A stretch of DNA of 64,000 bases from an uncultured Verrucomicrobiae bacterium (GTDB lineage Bacteria > Verrucomicrobiota > Verrucomicrobiia > Limisphaerales > AAA164-E04): NCBI GenBank assembly GCA_943788245.1, contig CALSPN010000043.1:1-64000 (forward strand). Direction: 5' to 3'. This document shows positions 57,053 to 64,000 of the stretch, piece by piece. Both the position numbers and the translations under genes were made by a program. Every line of letters begins with the position of its first letter. Position 1 is the stretch's first letter. The notes under the pieces are model-generated. The model saw only the letters and a program-made list of their open reading frames with translations, was not told the origin of the DNA and searched no databases.

Positions 57053-58351
57053 ATGCCACAATTTTCATATAAAGCGCGCAAGCGAAGCGGCGAATTGGTC
57101 CAAGGCGTCCTGGAAGTTCCGGACCGCTCAGCAGCCCTTTCCCAAATTGAAATGGAAGGAATGCTCCCCATTGCTCTGGATGCTGTCAAGAGTAAGGGTA
57201 AGGGCGCAAGAAAGGCATCCTCTTCATCATCACAAGCAAGCCGCAAGTCATCAAGTAACGGGGAAGGATCCGCACCTCCTATCCTCCGCGAAATCTTCGG
57301 ACGGAAGCGCAAGCCAAAACTGCAGGAACTCGCGACTTACACCCAGCAATTGGCAAACCTTCTCCACTCTGGCATGCCCCTCACAGTGGCTTTGAACAGT
57401 ATGACGCATCTGCAGAGCAAGGGGATCCCCAAAGAAATTAGTGAACAATTGCGTCAGGACGTCATGGAAGGTAAAGGACTCTCAGATGCAATGAGTAAAC
57501 AGCCTCATATTTTTACGGATCTATATGTCAACATGATTCGAGCAGGTGAACAGAGCGGTGCATTAGAGGAAGTACTCCATCGACTGGCGGCCCACTTTGA
57601 GCGATTCGCAGAGGTAAGGCAAAAGTTTGTTTCAGCTCTTATTTACCCTATCATCGTAGGTTCCGTTGGATTAGGCATCATCATTCTGTTCATGACGGTC
57701 ATTTTGCCTAAATTCACTCAGATCTTCACCGACATGAAGGTCCCTCTGCCAGCATCTACTCAAGCTTTGATCACGATGAGTCGAATTTCGGCCTCTTACT
57801 GGTGGCTGGCTCCCCTGGTGTTCGTCGTCTTTTTGATTATTTACAAAAGGTTCAGTTCAACACCTTCCGGGCGTCATTCCATTGATAAATGGAAGTTATC
57901 CATTCCGGTCATAGGAAATGTTTTCAAACTAAACCTATTCGGGCAATTTGCGCGCACACTGGCCACCTTGCTCAAAAATGGTGTCCCTGTCCTGACCGCA
58001 TTGAAAATCACCGAGAAAGTCATCCCTAATACAGTTTTGTCGGAGGCTATTGCCAAGACACGTGAAGATGTCACCGACGGTAAAACCATTTCTCAACCAC
58101 TCAACCGCAGCAAAGTCTTTCCCCAGCTAATGATCGATCTGATCAAGATCGGGGAAGAAACAGGGGATGTGCCAGGTTCATTGCAAAGCGTTGCTGAAAC
58201 CTATGAAAACGAACTCACCATCGCCCTTCGTGTAATGACTAATCTGGTCGAACCTGCGATGATCATTCTCATGGCAATTGGTGTGGGCGGACTGCTGTTC
58301 AGCATCCTCTCCGCCATGTTCCAAATCACTTCAACTATTGGTAGTCGATGA
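57053..58351 (+). CDS. gspF: Type II secretion/pilus inner-membrane platform protein GspF
   Basis: GspF/PilC anchors the secretion ATPase to the pseudopilus base. An N-terminal beta domain (FSYKARKRSGELVQGVLEV) leads to a low-complexity Ser/Lys-rich linker (about residues 45-80), then two T2SSF helical bundles. The motifs are TYTQQLANLLHSGMPLTVALN (first copy) and FGQFARTLATLLKNGVPVLTALK (second copy), each followed by hydrophobic helices (LGIIILFMTVILP, AMIILMAIGVGGLLFS). The start at 57053 (MPQFSYKARK) is conserved; 57029 adds 8 residues. gspH overlaps its stop by 4 bp. The ATPase and major pseudopilin genes are not in the window. Confidence 0.95.
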   Translation: MPQFSYKARKRSGELVQGVLEVPDRSAALSQIEMEGMLPIALDAVKSKGKGARKASSSSSQASRKSSSNGEGSAPPILREIFGRKRKPKLQELATYTQQLANLLHSGMPLTVALNSMTHLQSKGIPKEISEQLRQDVMEGKGLSDAMSKQPHIFTDLYVNMIRAGEQSGALEEVLHRLAAHFERFAEVRQKFVSALIYPIIVGSVGLGIIILFMTVILPKFTQIFTDMKVPLPASTQALITMSRISASYWWLAPLVFVVFLIIYKRFSSTPSGRHSIDKWKLSIPVIGNVFKLNLFGQFARTLATLLKNGVPVLTALKITEKVIPNTVLSEAIAKTREDVTDGKTISQPLNRSKVFPQLMIDLIKIGEETGDVPGSLQSVAETYENELTIALRVMTNLVEPAMIILMAIGVGGLLFSILSAMFQITSTIGSR

Positions 58352-58944
58352 CGTTCTCCCTGACGCAAAAAAACAAGGGGTTCACCCTCATCGAAGTCAT
58401 GCTTGTGACAGGCATGATGCTTTTATTACTGGGTTGGGGCGTCCCTAATATGTTGCGAGCTCTGGAAAAGCACGGGATCGCAAAAGCCAGCATGGACATC
58501 ATGGACGGCTGCAAACAGGCACGCGCTTTGGCCATTCTAAAAGGAACAACAGCTGAATTTGTGATCACTGACGACGGGGAGTCTTATGTTTTATTTGTCG
58601 CTCAAACAAGCACCCCTCGCTTGATGAACACCGAAGCGGCCCAGGCGCCAGAGGACATGTATGCGCCGGGGCCCTTGCCATCGACGACTTCAAGAAAGAC
58701 CAAAAGCGCTCTCGAGGAGCTGGATGGCTTCAGGAGGCGCCTTGATCAAGATATTGCACTGGAAACAATTGACGTCAATTTCATTGACCAAATGGCAGGC
58801 AATGAGGCTCGTGTGCGTTTTTTTGCGAATGGAACCTCGGATGAGTTCACAACCACGGTTCTTATGAACGAGGATCGGCGCATTATCAGTCTGGACCCTA
58901 TCACAGGATTACCGAGCATGGTGGATCCCAAATACCTCGACTGA
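58348..58944 (+). CDS. Prepilin-type protein (GspH-like)
   Basis: The N-terminus KNKGFTLIEVMLVTGMMLLLLGWG is a type IV prepilin signal: a Gly before the cleavage site, Phe+1 and Glu+5, then a hydrophobic helix. The rest (198 residues) contains a beta-rich domain (AEFVITDDGESYVLFV) and fits a GspH/FimT-type minor pseudopilin, cleaved by the prepilin peptidase and added near the tip. ATG overlaps the gspF stop (ATGA), implying translational coupling. Confidence 0.88.
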   Translation: MTFSLTQKNKGFTLIEVMLVTGMMLLLLGWGVPNMLRALEKHGIAKASMDIMDGCKQARALAILKGTTAEFVITDDGESYVLFVAQTSTPRLMNTEAAQAPEDMYAPGPLPSTTSRKTKSALEELDGFRRRLDQDIALETIDVNFIDQMAGNEARVRFFANGTSDEFTTTVLMNEDRRIISLDPITGLPSMVDPKYLD

Positions 58945-58963
58945 ATCTGAAAAAGATTACCCC

Positions 58964-59398
58964 ATGCGCATCCAAACAGGAACTTCCAGATACAGGCAAG
59001 CCTCCATCAGGTGGGCCTTCAGTCTATTGGAAGTCATGATTGCCATTGCGATCTTTTTTACATCCGTCTTTGTCATTCTTGAATTAACAAGTCAGCACCT
59101 TCGTACGGCCCGCATCCTTCAAACACTGGATGTGGATCGCACCAGTTTACCTTCCTTGCTTTCCATTACCAATTACCTGGAAATGGGTCCGTTGCCCATT
59201 GACGTTAAAATTCAATACGAAGATGCTCACCCGGGTGTCACCGTCAATGGATTCATCGAAGAAGTTGCCACGAACGGTTTATTCAGGATCGACTATTCCA
59301 TTCATTGGATGTCTGAAAACAGCATGCGCCAGTCCCGCAACAGCATCTTGTTGTGGCGACCTAACATGGCAGGGGCAAGGGGACCTCTCTCAAGATGA
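58964..59398 (+). CDS. Prepilin-type protein (GspI-like)
   Basis: A short leader (MRIQTGTSRYRQASIRWA) precedes the prepilin motif FSLLEVMIAIAIFFTSVFVILEL, where Phe+1 and Glu+5 are conserved, although Ala rather than Gly precedes the cleavage site. The 144-residue length and the small beta region (VKIQYEDAHPGVTVNGFIEE) fit GspI, a core tip pseudopilin. It lies 19 bp after gspH and its stop overlaps the gspJ start (ATGA). Confidence 0.85.
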   Translation: MRIQTGTSRYRQASIRWAFSLLEVMIAIAIFFTSVFVILELTSQHLRTARILQTLDVDRTSLPSLLSITNYLEMGPLPIDVKIQYEDAHPGVTVNGFIEEVATNGLFRIDYSIHWMSENSMRQSRNSILLWRPNMAGARGPLSR

Positions 59399-60168
59399 AG
59401 ATTCACCTCAACACTATTGGCGTTCAATGCAGAGGCCCTGAAGCAAATAGAGCCAAAGAATCTGGAGTCCGCACCGGATCTGCCAATGCATTCACCCTCA
59501 TTGAAATCATGGTAGCAGTGGGCGTATTGGGGGGCCTGATGGTGGCAATCTTCGCTTCCTGGCACGTCATTGTTCGCAGTTCACAAATAGGTATAACCGC
59601 ATCCGTGGAAGCTCACCGAACGCGTGTCGCCGTTCGATCCCTGACCGATGCCATGACTTCGGCGATTATTTATGAATTGAACATGCCCTATTACGCCTTT
59701 CTCACAGACACAACTGAATCTTTCGCTGCATTCAGTCTGGTCTCAAGATTGCCGTCCACCTTTCCTGGGAGCGGTTTATTTTTCGACCAACCTCTGCGGC
59801 GTGTGACGTTCAGTGTGGAACCTACAAATTCCATGCATCAACTCATTATGCGCCAGAACCCGATCCTTTCTCCATTGGATCAAGGGCAGGAACCCTATCC
59901 CATGGTGCTGGCGAATAATGTCGGTGAATTCAAGATGGAATTTCTTGATATTCAATCTGGTGAATGGGTGCCGGAATGGGGCTTTACCAACCAGATGCCC
60001 GCCATGATTCGATTTTCACTGGGTTTTATTTCTCCAGCTTCCGGAAAGGTTGATGAAAACAGGATCATCAAACGTATTGTGCAAATACCAGCAGGTACCG
60101 TGAGAGCAGCATGGCAGCGACCCGTATCACCCGCTGGGGCCTCAGGGATTCCACGTCAACTTCAGTAG
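59395..60168 (+). CDS. Prepilin-type protein (GspJ-like)
   Basis: The prepilin motif is NAFTLIEIMVAVGVLGGLMVAIFASW, with Ala before Phe+1, Glu+5 and a hydrophobic helix, preceded by a leader of about 30 residues, longer than usual. A beta-rich 200-residue domain follows (RRVTFSVEPTNSMHQLIMRQNP, ANNVGEFKMEFLDI). Its size and place between gspI and gspK indicate GspJ, which forms the tip complex with GspI and GspK. Translational coupling with gspI is indicated by ATGA. Confidence 0.87.
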   Translation: MKIHLNTIGVQCRGPEANRAKESGVRTGSANAFTLIEIMVAVGVLGGLMVAIFASWHVIVRSSQIGITASVEAHRTRVAVRSLTDAMTSAIIYELNMPYYAFLTDTTESFAAFSLVSRLPSTFPGSGLFFDQPLRRVTFSVEPTNSMHQLIMRQNPILSPLDQGQEPYPMVLANNVGEFKMEFLDIQSGEWVPEWGFTNQMPAMIRFSLGFISPASGKVDENRIIKRIVQIPAGTVRAAWQRPVSPAGASGIPRQLQ

Positions 60169-60173
60169 ATCCA

Positions 60174-61247
60174 ATGCGAATCCCTCACTCACAACAGCCT
60201 AATTCAGCGAAAGACCAATCAGGCATTGCTCTGATTATGGTGATGGTGGTCGTTCTTGCTCTGGGTATCATGGCGGCGCATTTCAGCTTTTCAATGAAAA
60301 TTGAAACTCGACTGGCTATCAATACGACGAGAGATCCCGATATGGAATGGATGGGGCGCTCAGGCGTGGAACTTGCCAAATATGTCCTGTCTGAAAAGAT
60401 GACCATCCCTATTGAAAACCAATTCGATTCATTGAACCAAATGTGGGCGGGGGGCCCATTCGGAACAAACGAGGTACTGGCTGCGATTTCGCTGCGAGAT
60501 GTCTCTTTGGGCGACGGTGTCATCAATGTCAAAATTGAAGATTTGGAACGGAGATTTAATGTCAACGTCCATGGGCCAGAGATCATTGCTCAAGCCTTGC
60601 TTTACATGGGGGTCGAGTCATTTCAATCTTCAGTTATCATGGATTCGTTGATGGACTGGGTAGACCCTGACTTGATGGTACGAACCAATGGTGCTGATGA
60701 GGAAGATTATCTGGCCGAGCCCAATCCTCCCTTCCCTCCTTACCTTGTCAAAAACGGCCCTATCGATGACCTCTCCGAACTTCTTTTCATCCGAGGCATC
60801 ACGCCTGAGATCTATTACGGCATTCCTTCTTTAGATCCTTCAATGATGCCCATGGGGATGGGAACGGGAACATTTGGTTTGGTTGATTTATTCACCGCCG
60901 TTGGGGGGTTTCAGGTCAATATCAACACTGCTTCACCAGCCGTTTTGCAAATGATACCAGGAATGGACGAAAATCTCGCCTTTGACATTGTCATGACTCG
61001 CGCTGGATTCGATGGCATGGATGGAACGGAAGACGACTTGCCTTATGTCCGCATCCAGGACTTGCTCACCGTGCCCAGTATCACTCCTGATATCATGCAA
61101 AGTCTCCGACGCTATGTGACGAATCGCAGCAACACATTTGAAGTGATTGTCGAAGCTCAAATCGATGAGTACAGTCGGATTTACAGGGCCTTAATCGTCC
61201 GCGTGAGTGCACGGGAATTCGCAGTCCTGAACATGCGGTGGGAGTAG
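60174..61247 (+). CDS. GspK-like minor pseudopilin
   Basis: GspK caps the tip complex. The start at 60174 (MRIPHSQQPN) lies 5 bp after the gspJ stop; an ATG at 60111 overlaps gspJ more and is less likely. The N-terminus shows SGIALIMVMVVVLALGIMAAHF, a helix-membrane segment with Gly before the cleavage site but without the usual Glu+5, as in other GspK proteins. The large alpha-helical domain includes a SAM-like, helix-hairpin-helix region (NINTASPAVLQMIPGMDENLA). Length (357 residues) is normal. Confidence 0.88.
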   Translation: MRIPHSQQPNSAKDQSGIALIMVMVVVLALGIMAAHFSFSMKIETRLAINTTRDPDMEWMGRSGVELAKYVLSEKMTIPIENQFDSLNQMWAGGPFGTNEVLAAISLRDVSLGDGVINVKIEDLERRFNVNVHGPEIIAQALLYMGVESFQSSVIMDSLMDWVDPDLMVRTNGADEEDYLAEPNPPFPPYLVKNGPIDDLSELLFIRGITPEIYYGIPSLDPSMMPMGMGTGTFGLVDLFTAVGGFQVNINTASPAVLQMIPGMDENLAFDIVMTRAGFDGMDGTEDDLPYVRIQDLLTVPSITPDIMQSLRRYVTNRSNTFEVIVEAQIDEYSRIYRALIVRVSAREFAVLNMRWE

Positions 61248-61267
61248 AGGATCTCATTAAAAGCTCC

Positions 61268-61948
61268 ATGCAAGCGAAGTTAATTTTCATCACCGGAACG
61301 AATACGGGCACTGGAAAAACCTTGCTGACATGCCTCGGATTACATTACTTGCGCCAACACAATCATGCAGCTGCCGGTTTTAAGCCGTTCTGTTCTGGCT
61401 CAAGAAGTGATGCACATCATATTCATTTTCACAGCGGCAAAATCTGGAACATTGAAGAGGTGAACCCATGGCATTTCGCCCCCCCACTTTCGCCAGGCGC
61501 CATGCCCAAAAGATCTCAAATCGGCATGGCACAAGTCATCGAACAGATAAGAGGTAAACAAACGCAGTGCAGCCATCTCATTGTCGAAGGTGCAGGTGGG
61601 ATCATGTCACCACTCGGCGCTGATTATCATTTCGGCGATTTAATCAAACATTTTAAACCATCCTTACTTCTTGCAGCCCCCAACAAACTAGGGGTCTTGA
61701 ATCAGGTTCTTTTAACAAGTGATTACCTGAAACAAACAAAGAAGCACATTCAATTGAAAATCGTGTTGATGGGACAGAAAAAAGCGGACCCATCATCTCA
61801 ATCCAATGCAAAGATATTGCGTGAATGGATCCCAAACAGCCCCGTGATTGAATTACCTTTCATGGGACCACAGGCTAAGTCTCGCGCATCCATTCAAAAA
61901 AACGGGCAAAGACTGAATCTCACACTGAAAGCACTGTTTTCGACGTGA
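61268..61948 (+). CDS. bioD: Dethiobiotin synthetase
   Basis: BioD closes the ureido ring of biotin from 7,8-diaminopelargonate, CO2 and ATP. The P-loop is FITGTNTGTGKTLL (GTxTxxGKT), and the second signature is VEGAGGIMSPLG, followed by LLLAAPNKLGVLNQVLLT. Residues KPFCSGSRSD match the KP..(S/T)G motif. Start at 61268 (MQAKLIFITGTN) is conserved; an ATG at 61238 adds 10 residues overlapping gspK. It follows the pseudopilin genes, an unrelated operon partner. With the bioF-like gene it is the only biotin gene seen in the window. Confidence 0.93.
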   Translation: MQAKLIFITGTNTGTGKTLLTCLGLHYLRQHNHAAAGFKPFCSGSRSDAHHIHFHSGKIWNIEEVNPWHFAPPLSPGAMPKRSQIGMAQVIEQIRGKQTQCSHLIVEGAGGIMSPLGADYHFGDLIKHFKPSLLLAAPNKLGVLNQVLLTSDYLKQTKKHIQLKIVLMGQKKADPSSQSNAKILREWIPNSPVIELPFMGPQAKSRASIQKNGQRLNLTLKALFST

Positions 61949-62099
61949 CGCGCATCCTGATACCCTGCTGAAAGCAAGCGCAACGCCATCTATCCGTACT
62001 TCAGCATTGCCTCCCAAGGATTCCTTGAGGTTTTGAAGAAATCCTTCCACCAGCATTTCGGTAATCTGTGGATTCAGTCAAGCCTTGGAAATCCTTCCA

Positions 62100-62985
62100 T
62101 CAAGCCCATTTCAAGGATGTCGTTTTCCCATGATCAGCCATGTTTCCCCCTGCGGCATTTAAAGTCAGATCCACACCTTTGTCTTTGAATCGGGCATTTA
62201 TCCAGCCAACCGGTTGTGCATCATTAAAATTATAGCCCACTGCAGGTAAATTGATCAGATGCTTTCCTTCACGGAATCCATATTCATAGACATGAGAGTG
62301 ACCGTAAAAGATGGCTTTCACCTTTGGATGAGGTTTGAGAATTTGAAACATGCGATCAGCATCGAGTAAATCACCATCTCTATCGCCTAGAGTATGGTGC
62401 ACAAAAAAAAACAACCGGGCGATCATCTACCTGATTCAAAAATGTCTTTAGCCAGGTCCGCTGCGCTTTCCCAAGCAAGCCTGCAACTTTATCCACGTAG
62501 AGTAGCGAATCTAATTGAACAATACGAACAGCCGGGTGTTCGATGACTACCACATGCTTATTCTCTATTTCAGCGGTGTTGTCCTTGCTGGGTTGCATGA
62601 CCTTGTGAAAATTTTCACGATGATCGTGATTTCCCATCCCTATGAATATGGGGCACTCGGTGGCAAGTGGATTGAGCAATTGCTTTAATTCCCGGTAATC
62701 CTCTACCTCTCCTGTCAATCGAGCCGCGTCACCATTAATCAATGCCGCTTGAGGCTTGGCAGCAATGACATCAGGCATGATTCGATTCAAATTTTCCCAG
62801 GGCCTGAATCCACGATACTCATTGGATTTATCCGCGGGGATGTGAGTGTCAGAAAGGAGTGCAAGATGAAAGGAGTCATCCCCTTCCTGAGACTGAACAG
62901 GAGCCAAGCCGATCATAGCCGTTGTTAACACTCCATTTCGGATAAAGCTCCGCAGATTGGTTTCTTTGCTGAATAGGGATGGCAT
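62100..62985 (-). pseudogene. Metallophosphoesterase, frameshifted in an A9 tract
   Basis: A calcineurin-like phosphoesterase is split in two frames. The N-terminal part has a weak signal or anchor (RNGVLTTAMIGLAPVQS), then LLSDTHIPAD, NGDAA and MGNHDHREN, the metal-binding motifs, and it leaves frame at DDRPVVFF. The second part resumes as VHHTLGDRDGDLL and includes YGHSHVYEYG, the last metal His motif, to 62100. Eight rather than nine A residues at 62403-62411 (plus strand) would restore the frame. Repaired length is about 295 residues. The start is 62985 (MPSLFSKET). A phosphatase with a dinuclear metal site is expected; the substrate is unknown. Confidence 0.88.
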
Positions 62986-63124
62986 CTCATTAACATGCAA
63001 AAAATGGCACATTTCGCAAGGTTTATCATGGTTTTCGCGAAGACAAATGGTTACTTGATCGTCGACGGTATTTTCTGTGCGGCACTTACCCTGAATCCCC
63101 TTTCAATCAGCAAGGATGCCCTGA

Positions 63125-64000
63125 AACCTGAGGGACAATGAAACAATTGAGAAGGCATCGTTCACATCGAATGGTGGAGCGCGCATTCGACTGCTCAATC
63201 AAAGACTGATTCAAAGCCAGACTATCCATGCGGGTGGACGCTGCTTATCCTCTGATGAACCTACCCGAACATTTGCCATCTCAAGCAAGGAATCCGAGCC
63301 GGTAACATTGGAAATCATCTGGCCTGACAACCGCAAGACACGGATTGCCAATGTTGATTTCAATCAACATTATGTGGTGCGATACTCGGAAGAGCACTCA
63401 AGGCAAGAACAAAGGGGGACGACAGATAATAAACCGCTTTTCACAGATATCAGTCATTTATTGAATTACAAACACCAAGCCTCGCCAAACGTCGCCTCCT
63501 CTGCAGACGCATCGAAACCATTGGTAGAACCCAATGCTCCAGGTGTGAGTTGGTTTGGTGTAAATCAAGATGGCTGGGAAGAACTTTGGATTTCCAGTGG
63601 GCTCAATCAGGCTCCCGGCATTTTCATCAATCGCAAAGGCAAGAGTTTTGAGGCTCTCCCATCACAGGCTGAGCAAAGAGCCCCACTGGGAGCATCCGTG
63701 CCTTGGGACAATGGTGGGGGAAAGCGTTATTGGTTGGTTGCCGCTTCCCACCGAGTAACTCGGCCTAACCGAAGCAGTGCGGTGTTTTTCTTCAATGGCA
63801 CCTCTACTCAACCTGAGTTGCAAATAGAAATCGGCTCTGAAGGCATTGGTACTCTGTGCGTCGCAGATGTAGATATGGACGGAGACCAAGACTTGTTTAT
63901 CGGTTCTACATCGCCATACAAAAGATATCCAGAACCTGTGAATTCGCAAATCTGGTTGAATCAGGATGGGACACTCACGAAAAGTCGCGAATGGAGTCAA
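63125..64000 (+). pseudogene. CRTAC1/ASPIC-UnbV protein, lacking its 5' part, running off the window
   Basis: An open frame runs without a stop from 63125 to the end of the window. It starts inside an ASPIC/UnbV domain (GGARIRLLNQ, HAGGRCLSSDEPTRTFAI, VTLEIIWPDNRKTR), followed by a linker (FTDISHLLNYKHQA) and FG-GAP-like sequence (GVSWFGVNQDGWEELWIS, VADVDMDGDQDLFIG). Family members carry FG-GAP repeats before ASPIC; here a TGA lies directly upstream, no in-frame ATG occurs until about 63879, and only 110 bp separate it from the opposite-strand phosphoesterase. The gene is therefore 5'-truncated or misassembled. The DVDMDGDQD calcium-loop pattern is intact. Confidence 0.75.

Noticed and set aside
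1-64000. CRISPR array, prophage or insertion sequence
   Set aside because: No repeat-spacer series, integrase, transposase or phage structural gene was seen on either strand.

Overview
The window is a dense piece of bacterial chromosome, with 53 protein genes or gene remnants, one tRNA and no transposase, prophage or CRISPR array. Two neighbouring pairs of a PSD1-type (DUF1549/DUF1553) protein followed by a Tat-exported DUF1501 protein, together with DUF5690, DUF3500, ThuA-like, CRTAC1/ASPIC and Reg_prop/Y_Y_Y proteins, point to the Planctomycetota-Verrucomicrobiota-Chlamydiota group. I favour a free-living, probably marine, Verrucomicrobiota member. The heptose epimerase indicates an LPS-type outer membrane. 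The placement is an inference from gene content; no 16S gene is present.

Layout. 1-3440: a PSD1/DUF1501 pair, cut by the window edge and frameshifted. 3543-10632: uvrB, a bioF-like gene, then a minus-strand run of SH3-domain protein, folD, a small conserved protein and a membrane protein. 10934-16399: minus-strand run of an SRAP protein, a fucose/arabinose-isomerase-like protein, a DedA/YqaA membrane protein, glcE and glcF. 16558-21878: small protein, mnmE, an M42 aminopeptidase and an S9 peptidase. 21879-22612 has no convincing gene. 22613-27448: lipoprotein, giant AsmA-like protein and heptose epimerase (envelope functions). 27541-33298: phosphonoacetate hydrolase (phnA), phosphonoacetaldehyde dehydrogenase (phnY) and a large propeller-type sensor histidine kinase. 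33328-38021: DUF5690 transporter, rpoZ, smpB, rpmB, HupE-like protein and a voltage-gated-type K+ channel. 38135-43037: second PSD1/DUF1501 pair, small membrane protein, response regulator. 43291-49602: amidohydrolase, ppk1, ThuA-like protein, GntP permease, mobA. 49856-56824: DUF3500 protein, RlmD-type methyltransferase, rho, WYL regulator, tilS, tRNA-Pro(GGG), GreA-like protein. 57053-61948: gspF and four pseudopilin genes in a tight operon ending in bioD. 62100-64000: metallophosphoesterase and a 5'-truncated CRTAC1/ASPIC gene running off the window.

Working units. PhnA and PhnY together turn phosphonoacetaldehyde into acetate and phosphate, a source of P and C. The GspF-H-I-J-K proteins form the inner-membrane platform and minor-pseudopilin tip of a type II secretion or pseudopilus machine. 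GlcE and GlcF are two of the three glycolate oxidase subunits and lie next to an isomerase-like protein whose pathway could yield glycolaldehyde. The PSD1/DUF1501 pairs are an export-linked system that is very common in this group but has no established function.

A striking property of the window is the number of otherwise well-conserved genes broken by single-base indels: a DUF1501 gene, folD, the isomerase-like gene (twice), the SRAP gene, the AsmA-like gene and the metallophosphoesterase. Several breaks sit in homopolymers (C10, A9, A6), so residual sequencing indels are the leading explanation. I annotate these as single frameshifted loci. I did not find a clearly novel multi-gene system; the best leads are listed as findings with modest scores.
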